From Muraenolepis orangiensis (lineage: Eukaryota; Chordata; Actinopteri; Gadiformes; Muraenolepididae), in assembly GCA_027704905.1 (NCBI GenBank), contig CM051001.1, forward strand, positions 24,748,228 through 24,812,227: DNA of 64,000 nucleotides, in the 5' to 3' direction. The notes under the pieces are model-generated. The model did not search any database, was not told the DNA's origin, and saw only the letters and a program-made list of their open reading frames with translations. This document shows, one piece after another, positions 44,150 through 58,719 of this stretch (positions are counted from its first letter, which is position 1; each line of letters starts with the position of its first letter). The translations under genes and the position numbers were made by a program.

Positions 44150-44422
44150 ACTACATATTGATTCACAGATTGAAATTAAACTAGGCCAACAGCTGATTTC
44201 AGAGGCTTGCGGGTCGGAACAGTGGTGGCCACTAGCGGAGAGAGCTGACAACATCGCTAAGGTGGAGTTAAGAGAGCTCCAGACCTGCCCTACGAAAGTG
44301 TTACTTACGGAAGGTATACTTAGCTAAGAACGTTTCGGGAAACACGGCGAGAAGTTAAGGTGGAACTTAAGGTGGAACTTACGAACGACGTAGCGTTAAG
44401 AAGGCTTCGGGAAACGCACCCC

Positions 44423-47079
44423 AGATCACCACTTCATTACAGAAGATATGAAGAAGTGTGTGTGTATATGACCAGGACCCTGATAAACACCTTTCAACCT
44501 AAACCTGAGGTTGACAGCCATTAGTCTGTCCACATTCGCCTCTGTAAAATACATCACACAGGATGTAAATATAAGGTGGATCCACCCCGACAGTGTGAAA
44601 AACGACTCGCAGGACAAAAGACACAATCTCCCCTCTGCGTGAAACAAAATAAGATGCGAGATGACATGCCAACGAAGCCTGGGTTCTGTGAACCGCCATC
44701 CAAACCCAGGTTCTCCAGAGAGAAGCGCTTCACGGGATGCAAAGGAAATCATTCATGATGGCACCAATACGAAACATCACTGTTCCTTCTGTGTTTATAC
44801 TATATACAACTTAATAAGTATGCCAAATATATGAAATGTCTCAAAGAAATATGTCTTTGAAACTGTACAATATAAAGGCCTAACAATAAACACTAACTGT
44901 GCGTTCATGTTCCGATTATAATTCAAAAGGTGAATGGAGGTTTAGATAGAAGCGCACGGCTGTGATTTCAGTTTGAGGATATTCACTTCCAGGACAGGAC
45001 ATTGGACAATAGTTTGCATTATTAGATCATATCATATAGATACTCAATTCTAATCTTTTCCTATTATCAAGCAACTGTGTGGCACTCTGGGAACTATGTG
45101 TGAATCATTGTCCAATGTGTAAACAAGACTGATCTGAGATACATGCAGAGCACAGTTCTCAATAGCGTGGATCCATTATTATTCGTTCTTTCACAAATCA
45201 TACAATTTGCAAGGTTAATGTCATCGTTATTATGATATCCTACCTTATCTCCTACTAAAATATATCGGCCTTTCCTTGTATAACCCCTCAACTGCAGAAC
45301 ACTACAGCCATTCTGTGACTTGAGAAACCCTTTTATTTGCAAGAAACCTCTTGCAAATGCAAGACGCAGCTTGAGTGGAAAACACAATAGCACTTTATCA
45401 TGACCTGCAAAACAGGATCCAGTTTGATACATTTGACTTTTATCAGCCAAAATGTTCCGTTTTCATTCTTTGTTGCTGAATACGTCTGTAATATAAACCC
45501 TTCGGGGCAATAGCATCAAAGCATCAGGTTCTCCAAAAGTGCGTGTTTTTTCTCAGATTGTTATTATAGGTATCTGATCATAGAAAGGTTTCCCACAGAG
45601 GAATACAACTTTTTGTATTTTTCTTGTCTTTGTTATTGTGTCTAACCAAGTCTCAAAGCGGGAGTTGTCACAGGAAACGTGAGAGTAAGAGTTGGACAGA
45701 GGCGTGCAGACAAGAGTTTGTTGTGTTGTGGACAACAGAAAGTGTAGCTTTGTGTCATCTTAAAGATTTTCAAAGTCGTGGCTGAATCTTTAGCTGATTT
45801 CGACAATGGATTAGGCTCGCGAGGATCGTGATATTTCACAGAGAGACTTTGTAGATGACACTTATAATAAACAGAACGGATCAACCAAAGGTTTAAGAAA
45901 AAGTTGTACTCCTCTGTAGGGATTTCCCAATGTTGTCAGACACATAATTACAGTCTTAGCCTGCCAGTTGCAAAAACAGGCAGATTTATAGGAAGAAATT
46001 ATCCCAGAGTTTATATTAGACTTGTGCTGTGGCTCAATACTTGACTTAATTCAAAAATGTTCTGCATTAGTCACTTACATTAGAAACACTGTTGGTTCTC
46101 GGCGTGGCCGCCTGAAGTGCAGGCTCTTCATTACAATCTTCTCTCCTTCTACCCATGTATGTTAGGTGATCTGTTAAACCAGCCACAAATACAAAGAGTC
46201 ATACAAACAAACAATGCAAGTCTTTGTTGTATTGAAAACCATTTGATGGATGAGTTTGATGCAGTCCCAGTAGTCGCGAGCCCTCAACACCCCCTTCTCT
46301 GGCCTTAGCAACCATTGAAGCAACTGCTTTTTTTCGACCCATTTTTATTACTGCACTCGAAGAGACCATTGAAGGAGGCAATTATGATCAAATAGATACA
46401 TTAACACAATATCCATCTCCAGTTCCCTTGAATGATGTATACCTTTCAAAATTAATTCATACTGAAAATGTTCACATTTAAATCTTTCTTCATTATTATC
46501 TGTACGTAAACCCATCACCAACAAACTCACAAAGCATATATTTGGAACACATCTCACGTCAATTTAGCAAGCCCACAACCCAAAAAGCACCAACAATATT
46601 GCCAGGTGTTTCAAATTATGGATGTTTGAGATAATCCATGGAAGCCAAAAATACACTTGGAGTCAGAGCTATCAACACATGGCCAGCAGACAGGGAATAC
46701 ATCTCTTCATCAATCATTTGAAGAAGAAAAAAACTCACAAATATTTGCGTCACCATGGGACCAATGAGATTTGAGGTGAGGTAACGTATATATATATTAT
46801 TGTCAAGTTATCTCTTCACTGCAGCTTCCCTACTTGAAAGGGATGCCATCTACCCAAAGGGTTCAACTGGATTTCACTCAAGAATGACCAAACTGAATTT
46901 CTTTTTCACTTATTTTATTTCCATCAGAGTATTCATTTTAATGCCAATTAGAGTGCAGGTGAAAAACCTTTGTAAGGAAGGAAATGAAATCACAGTATTA
47001 ATAAATAATAATTAATAAATAGTACTTTAACAATATAATACAATCATTAATAATTAGTAATTAATAAAGTACTATACAT
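44423..47079. other. No gene recognised
   Basis: AT-rich unique-looking sequence. Open frames (for example 45094-45450 minus) are short and show no domain. The stretch 46980-47075 is AATAATTAA-rich. Confidence 0.5.
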
Positions 47080-47598
47080 CAGGGGTCCCCAACCGCCGGG
47101 CCGCGGACCGGTACCGGGCCGTGGAGGTGTTACTGCCGGGCCGCGAAACAGCTGTGTGTTTATCATCATATTTGACTCAAATAATTTGAGTATAGGTGAA
47201 CGGCGGGCGGTATAATCTATATATAGAGATGATATATATAGTATAATCTATATATAGATTATATAGCGGTATATATGGGCGGTATAATCTATATATGTAT
47301 ATATATAGATTAAATATATATCGGCGGCATAACGGGAGACTTTCAGTTGCACGCGCTACTAAAGAGACTACGCGCTAGTGATGTGTCGGTCGCGAACGAG
47401 CCGGCTCAAAGAGTCGGCTCTTTTAAGTGAACGACGGGAGGCGGCTCGCACCCGCGAACAAGCCGGGTTTTTTTTACGGGTGCTCCGCGTACATGCGCGG
47501 AGCCCATGACAACCGGTCCGCGAAAAATGACAACCGGTCCGCGAGATTTTTTTCATGTATCTGCCGGTCCGTGGCACAAAAAAGGTTGGGAACCCCTG
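47080..47598. mobile_element. hAT MITE, 519 bp
   Basis: Flanking 8-bp repeats CTATACAT (47072-47079) and CTATACAC (47599-47606) differ by one base. Ends are CAGGGGTCCCCAACC and, read inward, CAGGGGTTCCCAACC. Subterminal sequence repeats CGGGCCG and CCGGTCCG. The core is a series of ATATATAGATTATA palindromes (47210-47325). No coding sequence. Confidence 0.9.
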
Positions 47599-50231
47599 CT
47601 ATACACAACAGCTCATCACCCTTCCCCGCGCACAGCAAAGAGCCAAACAAACGCCCACACAGGCGCTCGCCCCGCGCCACAAAGCCAGCGCGAGAGCGGT
47701 TAGGCAGCAGCCGTGGTAAGTCCTCCCAAAAGTCTTTTAAAGTACAGCATCTTACCGGCTGCCTTCCGGGTGTTCTAGATGTTTTCAGATCTACAGTTTG
47801 TCCGTTTAACAAGTTATTTTCTCCGGAGTTTGTGTTCCGCGGTGTCTGTTGATGGGGCTGATTAGAAATTGGATGCAGCCATGTTTTCCACAGTATTCCA
47901 CTTTTCCAACGGAGTCTTGCGAGAGCTAGATAATTATTTATGAAATTATAATTCGGCCTCTAGGTCACAATCTTTTGTCTATAATTATTCCAGCTATGAT
48001 CAAATAATTCTGGTTTGACTTGACAATTATATATATATATATAATATCTCGATGACAGGACACAGGACGGCAGTACTCTCTAGAGCGCCCAAGAGCTCAA
48101 CCTACAGATCTTGATTAAGCTCCACAGCCCTGATATTTCCCCAACACCTCCCTAGGGGGCGCAGGAGGGAAGGGGAAAGTCATTATATTGAACCTCTGAA
48201 GAAACCCAGAGGCCACTGGGCGTGCAGGGTGAGATCGCAGGATGAGGAGAGTTGGGACCAAAGGAGATAGCCCGGTCGAAGACCAAAACCCCCTAAGGTT
48301 CCCAGACACACATACTGTATATTCAAACCCCAACACCCACCATGTTTTGGTCTCTAAACAGTACTGGGGAAGACAATTATACCTCATCCTGATAATCCTT
48401 GTGGTTATTGCTAGGAACCATACAGTAAGTGAGGGACTGTCTTAGTCTTTGAAGTGTTGCTATTTGATGGTTGAAGTTCCTTGGGAGTGGGATTTTCAGT
48501 AACTCTGCCACACTATCCACTCATCTGTCAGTCAGTCCATCCGTCGGTCCGCTAGTCTCGCCCGGTAACAGTATGTCATTTGAGCATTACACAGCCCCAG
48601 CCCTGTTTGCTACAAGTGAAACACAGACTCTACATGTCTAGCGGTGCCTGAAGGAGCTTGATGCACTCTAGACTCTCATTACAGAATGTTCACCTGGACA
48701 GCAACACGCTTTAAAACAAACAAAGAATCAATTGTGGAATGTGAAAATGAACAGTGACTAACTAAACACAAATTATTATTATTTTTTTCTAAACACAAAG
48801 TTTTCACTTGAAATGTTCCATGGCATATATTTTTTAGGAAAGATACATGGTTATCCACAGCAAAAGAACAGTTACATTACAGAGAAGTTATTGAGGCCTA
48901 TCCTCACCTCAGTCACGTACAGTGCTGAGGAAGTCTTCCATTTCTCCGGGGGATACAAGGGTGGGTCCTGAGCCTAGCAAGCCTTTAATTTACATCTGGA
49001 GAATCTTAACTAAATGTTCCTCATAATATCAGAAATCCACACCCCTCCACATATGCGTCCATGGACTCACAGCACACTCTGGTCCACAGAGGCTGTCAGA
49101 TGTCTGTGAACTGCGGTGGAAAGGAAACAGCAGAATATAGTGCATTATCTGCCAGCTAATTCATTTTGTATTCCATTAGCCAGTCAAAGATACATAATTG
49201 CTTCCTGATGCTAAGCTAGTCGTTTAGCCTATTTAAAAAGGCAATAAGGTGTCACTGAGCTGGCTCTGTGTGTTGATTTCCCTTCATACTTGATGGGTAT
49301 GTATTGTGGCAAGCAGAACGGTAAAGACTCAGCAGATAGATCAATTTGTAAAAAAACAAATGCTTGTGCCAAGGCGGAAACACAGGGCATAATGTCCAGA
49401 ACATTCTGGGATGCATATGCTCCGGTGAACTGAAAAATGTTTCGTACAGAGAAATGCATTCCTGTCGCAGTTAGCTGAGTGCTCAGAGGACTTGGATACA
49501 GCAAAGCAGTCAATATAAAGAAAATTGTTCTTTTCCGCATTGGCCTAGTCTGAGAATGCCATATGTTCACATCCTATTGCAGAACAGCGTTCCATCTTCA
49601 CTTCACAGCCCCACAGTGAAAAGAGTTTCAGGGAAAACCCAAAGTTCAAGGAATAAGTTGCTTTCATCTTACGCGGTGGCTGACAAAATCTTATCACCAG
49701 CCACCAATTACAGCCCAGGAATCTTATCAGTGGTAGCCAATATGAGCCCAGGGACCTGGGGCAGGGAAATGTCAACAGCTTAGTGAACCCACAATGGGTC
49801 TTGCCACGGTATACTGCATCCGCACAGCTTTGAGTATGTTGTCATGGTAACTGATGGAATAGTGTGCAAAATAGGTATCAGGATGAAGAGCTAAAAAAAA
49901 CTCCATAACAGACTTTTGCCATCAGAGATAAACTAGTACTTAATCTAAACACTAAAATACATCCATTAAAGCCACATAGCCTAAACAAAGTGAAAGAATA
50001 TACTGTATATATAATTTGTAAATTGTCTTAATACGTTTTAAGATAGGATATTTGACAAATATGCATATACTATCTGTTGCTTCATGCCTGTGAAAATTAC
50101 AACTAAAGAGAAAATACTTTGTATTTAATAGGACGGCATATCTTGGTTTATGGGCGACAATTTATTTGATACAGCTGTTTTTAAGTAATGTGGAAGACGA
50201 TAAACTGACTCTTAATTTGGAATCATGGTGC

Positions 50232-50232
<1 letters not shown>

Positions 50233-50290
<58 letters not shown>
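50233..50290. repeat. (AC)n microsatellite
   Basis: About 29 uninterrupted AC copies. Confidence 0.97.
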
Positions 50291-50292
<2 letters not shown>

Positions 50293-50767
50293 TATTTAAC
50301 CAGGTAAAAGTCTCATTGACATCTAACTTAAATCTTTTTTTTGCAAGAGTGACCTGGCCAAGATGGCACAGAACACAGAACAAAACTGACAAATACAACT
50401 GTCACACAGTACAAACAACAGACAAGGTTAGGGTTACACCATCACTAGGGTAAAACTAAACTCTTATGTCATTTAGCGCCACAAAATTGGTGCTATATGT
50501 CCACAGAAAAACAGTTGAAACAGACACCCTAGAGCTGCCAGATTGACATTTGCTGGCGAACAAATATGCTAATCTAAAAGCTGGTTGATCGTTGTTCATT
50601 GTCCTTTTAAAGCTTCACCATTATATTGTTGCCAATTGCGACATGGTCAAAGTTGTTACGGTTTGTTTATGGTCTTGAAAACACTTGTCAATACCTCCTG
50701 ATATGAAATTAAGAGGCTTCTAATTATAACACATTTTTCGGCAAACTAAAGTGCGTATGTATGTCAA

Positions 50768-50768
<1 letters not shown>

Positions 50769-50814
<46 letters not shown>
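50769..50814. repeat. (TA)n microsatellite
   Basis: About 22 uninterrupted TA copies. Confidence 0.97.
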
Positions 50815-50816
<2 letters not shown>

Positions 50817-53280
50817 TTAAAACACTTAGCAGCTTAGCAAAACTGCCAAGAATCAATGGTCCTTCAGAGACCTGGCCTACAACCGTCAATAGCTGGCAGT
50901 CAACATAGACTCATGATTTTAAACTGACAAAGAAAGAGGCCAGTCAATGAATCACAGTCTGGTGACAACATGACCAACATCCGTGATTTTAATTGCTCAT
51001 CTTTCCTTTTGATGGTGGGATAGTTGACCAGAGTCCTGAAAGACACCTGCAACTGCAGAGCAACAGACAGTCTTTAGCAGAAGGCTGAAGTTGGCTGAGG
51101 TCTGGAAGAATGTTGGATGGGGTTTTAAAGCAAAACCAGGTTTAAAAGGTTTACACCCGAGTTACCACCCCTCAGCGGCTTTCCTGACAACTCGTTCACA
51201 CACATTGTGCCGGATCCATGCCATTACAACAACACACGTTGGCACTTAATCACCCTACTGATTTAGTGTGCTGATTCAAGATTAAACCCATTTAGCAGTC
51301 TTTGCAATAGACTTGAGGGGAAAGTCTGCCTGGGGTTTGAAAAGCATGTTGAAGACAAAGCTAAAAGGCCTATGAACGCGATCAAGGAAAAAATGTAATA
51401 CTCTGAGGCCCCTCATTGTACACTGTGTGTATATATGAACTGACTATCTCCAAAAGACTGGTTACTAGTCATGTAAGTCAAATTCACCTGTAGGTGAATT
51501 TTCTCAGATCACACCACTTTTTCCCTGTGGAACCGTTTTCATTTTATTTGTCCTTTCAAATCGCCAAGGAGAGGCAGCAGCTAAAGAGGGAACCGAAGAC
51601 AACTAGAATAGATGGATTTTCGTCTCATCCATCATTAAAACACTTTGCTCTTTGGGCAATTCTGGCCATTGTGTTGGCATGCAATCGATGAATCCTGACC
51701 AAGACTAGTAAGAATGATGCTTTTGGGAAAGTTTCTCCCAGCTTGATTCAACTACCTCCGTGTGTAGGTCTGTAGGTAGAGTTAGGTACGCTGAGGCCAA
51801 TGAGAATACAATTTGCTGCTGCTTCTCCATTCACAGAGATATATGGGAGGCAATCGGTCCAAGTCAGGTGCAAACCCTAATTAATCTTGGTCAGGCACCC
51901 TGTGAGTTAAGCTGTGCAGAGACTCTGTTCTCTAAGGCAATGTAAGGGCAGTGGAACACTGGAGACAACTGGGGGATTACAGGGGACTTGAGGTCTGATA
52001 TAAAACACCATTGATTTGGGGGGGAGGGGTGTCACTCCGGAATAAGCAAAGAGTTTTCACAGTCAAATTCACCTTCGGTAAAGCATCCTATCTCAGTTCT
52101 CCATTTGAATTTCACTTACCTGCTTTGGAACTCAATTATAAAAATTGTATTCTCTTTTTGCATCATATTACCATGTTGCATAATATGAAAAGGTTTATTG
52201 GAAAACGCATCCAAATAGATTTTTCAACAAGGGCAAATATATCAAAAAGCTGTACTTTCTATTCTTAACCAACTAGGTAACAGACAATTTTTCTCTTTCT
52301 GTCATCCAGCACAGCGGGTGTATTTTCCATTGCAGGCACTTGAATAGCGCTAGAGCTGCAGTGCAATTTAATTGGAACTTTGCACAATGCACAAACAACC
52401 TTTTTCAAACCACCTTCAAACATAATATTGCATATAATATTACATTACATTCAAATTTCCCCTGTAGGCTACCAGGTAACATTTTACTTTCTCCTTATTT
52501 TCATTGTGGCAAAGTCCACCTCCTCTCCTTTCTGCTGAGCTGAAATTAAACGTGTCCAAGGTGTCTTTGCAGCTTGCAATTCGCAAAAGCCACTCTCTCC
52601 TCCTCCAGATGACTCGGCAGTGATGTCTTCACACGATTCTGCCCGGAGAAGCCCCTGGCTTGTGTCAAGCTGGCATGCTTGACACGGGCAGAACACAGGC
52701 TGTAGGAGCCGCATTTAAGTACATTTTTGCTTCTATTGTTGATTTATTTGCAAGTTTTATTTATTTGGAATCTGCTGCCACAGTTGAAGGATTGATGTTC
52801 ATTATATTTTCATATATTCTTCATATATTCAAATTATTTGGTTATTACACATAAGCTAACTACCACCCCCCCTACACCATCACAGATAAACCAGACTTGA
52901 ACATGCATACAAATGTTCACCTCTCAGTCCAAACTCAAGCTCTAGCACACCACAGGAGATGTCGAGATGGCACCATCTTCGGGACCACGATCTCCGATGC
53001 CGAATCCAAATGCTGAAGAGCACGCCCAGGTCGATGGAAAGAAATGCAACTTAATGAAGTCCTCACGCCTGGTCCCCCCTTCTGCCCATCTTCCTCCTCC
53101 TTTGCTATAGCACCTGTGTGTGCTCTCCTCTCACAGAAGGAGTGGGCTGAGCGGGTGGGCATTGGAAGATGGCAGGAGGATGATGAGCAAGGGGATAGAG
53201 GCTGAGGGGGCGCCTTGTTATAAATCACCGCTGTAACAGTCGCAGAGAGGCAGCTACAGGTGGACTCACAGCTCGGGTGC

Positions 53281-53352
53281 CTGAGAGAGAGGGAGGGAGG
53301 GAGGGAGGGAGGGAGGGAGGGAGGGAGGGAGGGAGGGAGGGAGGGAGGGAGG
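53281..53352. repeat. (GGGA)n microsatellite
   Basis: About 17 GGGA/GAGG tetranucleotide units. On the minus strand it encodes a LPPSLPPS artefact. Confidence 0.97.
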
Positions 53353-55135
53353 ATGGGAGGGAGTCCAGGTGGACGAGTGGCGGCACGGAGACAGAGAGGT
53401 GTTAATTGAGGATGAGCAGCGCCAAGGTGCAATCTTTGATGTATATGGGAGAATGTATTGCACTGGGCAGAGTACGACAGCCTCTCGTCGTGGTAACTGT
53501 TGATGGAGAGAGAGCCAGGTTTAATCCTGAGGTGAAGGAAGAGACAATACACCACTAGAACTAAATTGGGGGGGGGGGGGGGGGAGTATATTCTTATGGC
53601 TCTTTTTTTTTCTACGAAAACGTGATTGAGTGTGGCTATTTTTGGAAAAAACCAAACCAAAAAAAAAGTCTGTATTAGAAAAGGCATTTAGACTGTCACT
53701 TTCTCCCATGCAATGCCACTGGGACCATGAAGCAAATTTCACCATTAAAACATCTTGGTACATTCTCTGTTCGGTTTGGATTTAGAGAGATGTCCCAGAA
53801 TAGGGTGTACGTTTCACTAGTCACCATCACTAGTGGCTTCCTGACTACCACCAGAAGGAGCACAGTATTATCTTCAGTAATAATGTATTGTAAATCATAT
53901 TTTGAAAACAACCCATCCTCGTTGCTTAGTGAATGGTAGTCCGTTCTTTGTCATGGAGTAAGATAACAATTACGAAACATCTATTGCCGTGTGTTGAATG
54001 CTAAACGTATCATGAGAGAATGCTAGGTATGTTTTTAAACATATGCCAGATGAAAAAACAACCCCTGGTTTTAAATAAAGCTAATTAATGTCCCCACCAG
54101 CCTGTGCCGATATGCAGTGACATGATTAAAAATGTAATGCAAGACGGCATTCAAAGAAGAAAGAACGAGGAATGGGGTTTCTCCACCAGCAGGGGAGAAA
54201 CAAATCATTTGGATTGAGTAATCATTGGGCAGCCATGTTCCTCCAGGCTGATGGATGAAGGCAGAAAATTATCTGAGCACTAATTGTTTATCTTCCCTGC
54301 AGTGTTGTGTGGCTGAGCAACTGGCAGCGGTGGCGGCGGTGACATTGATGGAGGCAAGGTGGAAAAACAACACAGCCCTCTTTCAGCTTTGATCAAGCAG
54401 AAAACCAACCGGGATCAAGGTCCACCGGAGTGGGCCCGTCTAGCAGCTCACTCCGGCCTGTGGCCTGTGCCATTAGCGTTAGACACAGGAGCGAGTTCTC
54501 CTGGCAATCTCAATTATTCAGAGCCCACTTGCTCATAGGCTACACAGGATGGGAAACGCTCCTCGGGAGGCCTTAAGTGCTGATGCCCAGCACTATAGGG
54601 TTATACAAGTGGCTGATGGAGAGAGCGACCATGTTGATTGGCCATGTTATTTAAAAAAAAAATTTAACTTTATTTATATACCTCTAATGCACACATATGT
54701 AAACGCTCCACTACATCACAAGAAGCCGTAAACTCTGCAATTTGGCCGGCAAATCTGGTGTTGTTTGAAAAACTCTCTCTGGCACAGAGTAACGCTGTGA
54801 CGTACAGTTCACCCAAACACCCACGTGTACAAACACACATCATTGAGTCATGCAGGCATGTGAAATTGTGCGTCCCAGAGAGAATATGATGGCTGAATGG
54901 CAGAAAATGCTCATCAACACATGGCTGAACACTACCATTTATGCACAATGGTTTTCACAGACAAAACAAGCATGTGGGACTGTGCCATCGTCATCTTCGT
55001 CCCTTTCATCTTACACGCACACACACACATAGATGTTTTAGTCTCACTGTATTCCGTAGGTGTATGGTTCTGAAGCCAAGGCATCCCAAAGGAAGATTAA
55101 AAGCAAATCTCTTCCTAATCTTTTTATATTCACCA

Positions 55136-55145
55136 CGCACACACA

Positions 55146-55212
<67 letters not shown>
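55136..55212. repeat. (AC)n microsatellite
   Basis: About 38 AC copies with one early interruption. Confidence 0.97.
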
Positions 55213-55216
<4 letters not shown>

Positions 55217-56929
55217 TAATTGGGCTTAGTATATTACACTTTTTAATTGGGCTTATTAAATAAAACAATCTAAATATCCCCAAAAAACAAACATAAAATC
55301 CAATTTATAATCCAATTAGAAATTGACACAAAATGTACCTCATTAAATGCACCACTGCCCTCACAAACAGCCACGTTTTTCCATCAATGAAAGGATGGAT
55401 AGAGGGATGGCTGGACGGAAACAGTTTACAGTCTGACTGCCCGAATAGCCTGTAACTTAGCCCAAAGTTGACTAATTAGACAGATGAAACCCTCCACGAG
55501 TCATAGAGCGGGGACAGCGGGGATCAACAAAAGGAGGCATCTCCCAAAGTGGCGGCAAGCACGACACACGCAATTTCAATAGGCCATCTTTCTCTTTTGT
55601 GGGTCCGCGTGGGTGCGCGTGTTGAATGGGAAAGGCACAAAAGTGCGGGCAAACCCACTCACACTTCATCATCGCCGGTCTCGGCAAGCACAGCTCGCTC
55701 ATGTTGTAAAAGCTTGGGCAAGTGACGGAGGAACGGGCAATATCATATTGTTTGAAGCGTCAAAATGTATTGTCTGTGAACCAAGTCAGTCATGATTAAT
55801 ACAGCCAGCAAGGAGTCCTCATTTTACTGATACATCGTGGAGTCAATACGACTCAAGAAAATAAGGAGACAGTACTGTTCTGTCAGACAGTCCCACTGCA
55901 AAAATGCCTCCATTCATTACAATAAGCCTAAACAAACCTAAAGGAACAAACTGCACCCACATCCACACTCCCAAGAGCAAAACATACACTGACTGATGTC
56001 TTTTGAACATCAACAGCTATACACTGAGGACCACACTGCTTCAGTACCTTCAAACATCCTGCAGCTGCAGAGAGAGCGAGGTCCCAGATGTCACACTCCT
56101 CCCCATGCTTATCCTAGTAGGCCAGTTAATTATTTTCCAGAGAGAGAAAGAATAGTGCCTTGTGTGTCATGGACACAAAAACCTCCATCATTCAGCATCC
56201 TGTGTTCCAGAAACATACAGTATGGCCTTAACAAAATGTATATAGTCAATAATTGCTCTAACATCAATACTACGTCATGCTGCTGACGTACTTCAATGGT
56301 GAAAAAAGGAAAGAGATGATAAAAATAGTGATCTAAAATACATTGAAAAAAAAAAATTTCGTTAGCATGAAGGGGAAGAAGAAAGACACATAAGATGGAA
56401 CATAAGAACATGTGCCAGTCAGCGTGGTTAAGTTGGGCTGGAAGACGTAATGATATACTTGCTATAGACGACACACACAAATCAATTGTATACTTAGTTT
56501 GGCATTTTGTGCTAAAACTTTTAATTATATATGTGTATATACGCGTGCGTGTGTGCGCGGGTACATGTGTAATGGATTAGCATGGAGCAATATGAGATGA
56601 ATCTATCTCATTGGGGTAATACTAACAAGACTAAATCCACACGGCTGTTGGTGATTTGGTGCTCCATCACGGCTCCTCCTCAGAGAGGGCTTGGAGGAGC
56701 AGGGCCAAAAGCCTGCGGAGACACACCGGCAACCTGTAGCCAATGCATGGAAAACAAGTGGAGCTAAATAAACAAAAATAGAGCAGCAAAGTGACTGTTC
56801 AATTATATTTACATGTGTTGAATGTACATTTTCTTTCTTACTTTTCTTTTTTAAGCATTTTAAAGTGCCAGTAGTGCGGCAACATCATGAATACATGAGT
56901 ACTACTACTGCAGTACAGTGCAGTAGTTA

Positions 56930-57460
56930 AGACTATTGTAGTGTTTGGGCCCCTTATTGATACTCCACTCTGATGGAGGTACAGCAGTTCCTCCATGGCA
57001 GACGTGAGCTCCAGCTAAAAGGTCCTGCTTGGCCTCATGTGGAAGATTCATTCCAATCCTTGGTGATGTACCAGGTGATGTTCCATGCATCATTGTGGTG
57101 CCTGGCTGCAGAAGTGCAGGACCATCTGCTCGAGGCAGTGCTGCTGTAGGAGGAAGTTTCCCTCTCTCTCTGAACAAATTAAACAAATTGCAATTATCGA
57201 ATCAGGCAATCCACCCAGAGCCTGTCTGTAGGGTGGTCACGTGCTTTGTCCAGATATTCTACGATAGCAGCATAAGTCTGTGGTTCATCAGAAGATCTTG
57301 GAGAAGGACAGCAACAAGCATCAGATATGCACGCAGTGCATTTGTCTAGGATTTGCCATTGAGAATGTTGGTGATGCCACGAAACGCCACTGCGAGCAGT
57401 GCTGCCATGCCAGCATTCATTAGGTTCCAATCCAGCCAAGGAATGACATCAGAGTGTGCA
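56930..57460 (-). pseudogene. Possible decayed coding sequence, unidentified
   Basis: Minus-strand frames 57439-57194 and 57186-56905 are consecutive and GC-balanced. They read like protein (DKCTACISDACC, YAAIVEYLDKARDHPTDRLW, then NLPHEAKQDLLAGAHVCH), broken by stops and a frame change near 57190. The pattern suggests an old repeat-encoded protein rather than a host exon, but I cannot name it. Confidence 0.3.
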
Positions 57461-58719
57461 TCATGCCGGGATGGATGGTAACAGACTTCCATCACACTGG
57501 GTCTCTCCACTGGATGAGGCACGCCCTGATGTAGAGCTGCAGAAAGTGCTGCAGGTGTGGTTCAAAAAACATAACATCAGACGTGATACTTAACGTGGCG
57601 TGAGGCTTTTTGAGAATCAGAGTGTGTATGTGTGATAATCTAACAACATGTGAGTGTGCGGGGGGTAGGCTTAAATAGCATGGTTAATTGTGATGTGCTG
57701 CAGCTGCGGGTTAGAATTAACAAGGGGGGCGTGGCTATCCGGTAGTGTGTAGTGGGAGCAAGGAGACAGGAATATGGAACGTGATTAGGGGCGTGGCTAT
57801 CCGGGTGAGTGCTGTGGAAGCGAGGAGACAGGAATGCAAAACTGTCACCGATTCTGTCTTTACATGCATTATAGCCAGTCCAGTCAACTGGTAAATTAGA
57901 AAGAGCTGGGATAGCCACACAGCTTCTCTATCCTTTGCTCGTATCAAGCTGGTAGAAACCTGGTGCACTTCTTCTAGACCTTTTCAGGAAGTGCTTGTGG
58001 TGTCAACTTGGGGGGGACCAGTATAGTGCTCTAGTTCAGGACATAACAAACATTCACTTAGCTATTGGATCACCTTTCTAAGTAAACTAGAAGCTAAATA
58101 AAATCCATTTCCTGTTTTGGGGGATTGATAAGCTTATTATGCAAATATCTCAAATTGCCCAAGATGCAACTCTTAGCAACCAAGCTTAATGTCATTTGCT
58201 AAGCCAATATATAACATTTTAATCATACAAGTTTATAGGAAACAACATTGCTGGGTTTACTATGGGCAATATATGCATTCCTTGTAGCATTGCATTCATC
58301 TACCATTTGGAAGACAATTCACTTTGGCACAGTATTACCACCCACGGTAAGGCGGCAAGGGCAATTCAAATTTTAAAACTAGGCATTTATGGCACTTCCC
58401 AAATCCTGCCAAACAGACAGGTGGTCTGTCCACAGAACCTAAATAAAGACAAACTCTCCACTTGAGGGTATCAAAAGGTACTAAAGAACGGACGATGAGT
58501 GATACCAAAACAAATCAATAAGTAAATCAAAACTCAGCTAAACTATCAGCTTGCAATTTAGCTAGCAAGCAAAACAAACAATCAAAGGCATCCACTCCTT
58601 ACCTTGTGTGTATATATAGAAACACATCTACAGAAATCAGTGGTAGAAAACGATGTCCCAAATCAAAATCACTAACAGTAGTAGCAAAAGTATTCCTAAA
58701 AGAAATGGTTATTGATTGA

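Larger units (their letters stand above)
43019..44422 (+). mobile_element. Harbinger-like TIR transposon, non-autonomous
   Basis: Left end GGGGTGGGTTTCCCGATAAC; right end, read inward, GGGGTGCGTTTCCCGAAGCC. These terminal inverted repeats continue with further similarity (TCTTAGCGT / TCTTAACGCT). Subterminal sequence repeats AAGGTATAC and GTGGAACTTA motifs. The interior has a Myb/SANT-like coding remnant at 43904-44149, as expected for PIF/Harbinger elements, which encode a transposase plus a Myb-like protein. No transposase was found. The flanking target duplication is not recognisable, so the superfamily is probable, not certain. Confidence 0.7.
47599..58719. other. Non-coding stretch, microsatellites only
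   Basis: No convincing gene. Main contents: (TA)n at 48029-48043, (AC)n at 50233-50290, (TA)n at 50769-50814, (GGGA)n at 53281-53352, poly(G) at 53569-53584, (AC)n at 55136-55212, and a possible decayed coding segment near 56930-57460. The long 52935-53687 minus frame is produced by the GGGA array and has no domain. Confidence 0.55.

Noticed and set aside
52935..53687. 250-codon minus-strand open frame
   Set aside because: Much of it is a translated GGGA array (LPPSLPPS) with poly(G) nearby; the rest shows no domain and no splice context.
50233..55212. CRISPR-like regular repeats
   Set aside because: Only dinucleotide and tetranucleotide microsatellites are present; there are no unique spacers between conserved repeats, and the genome is eukaryotic.
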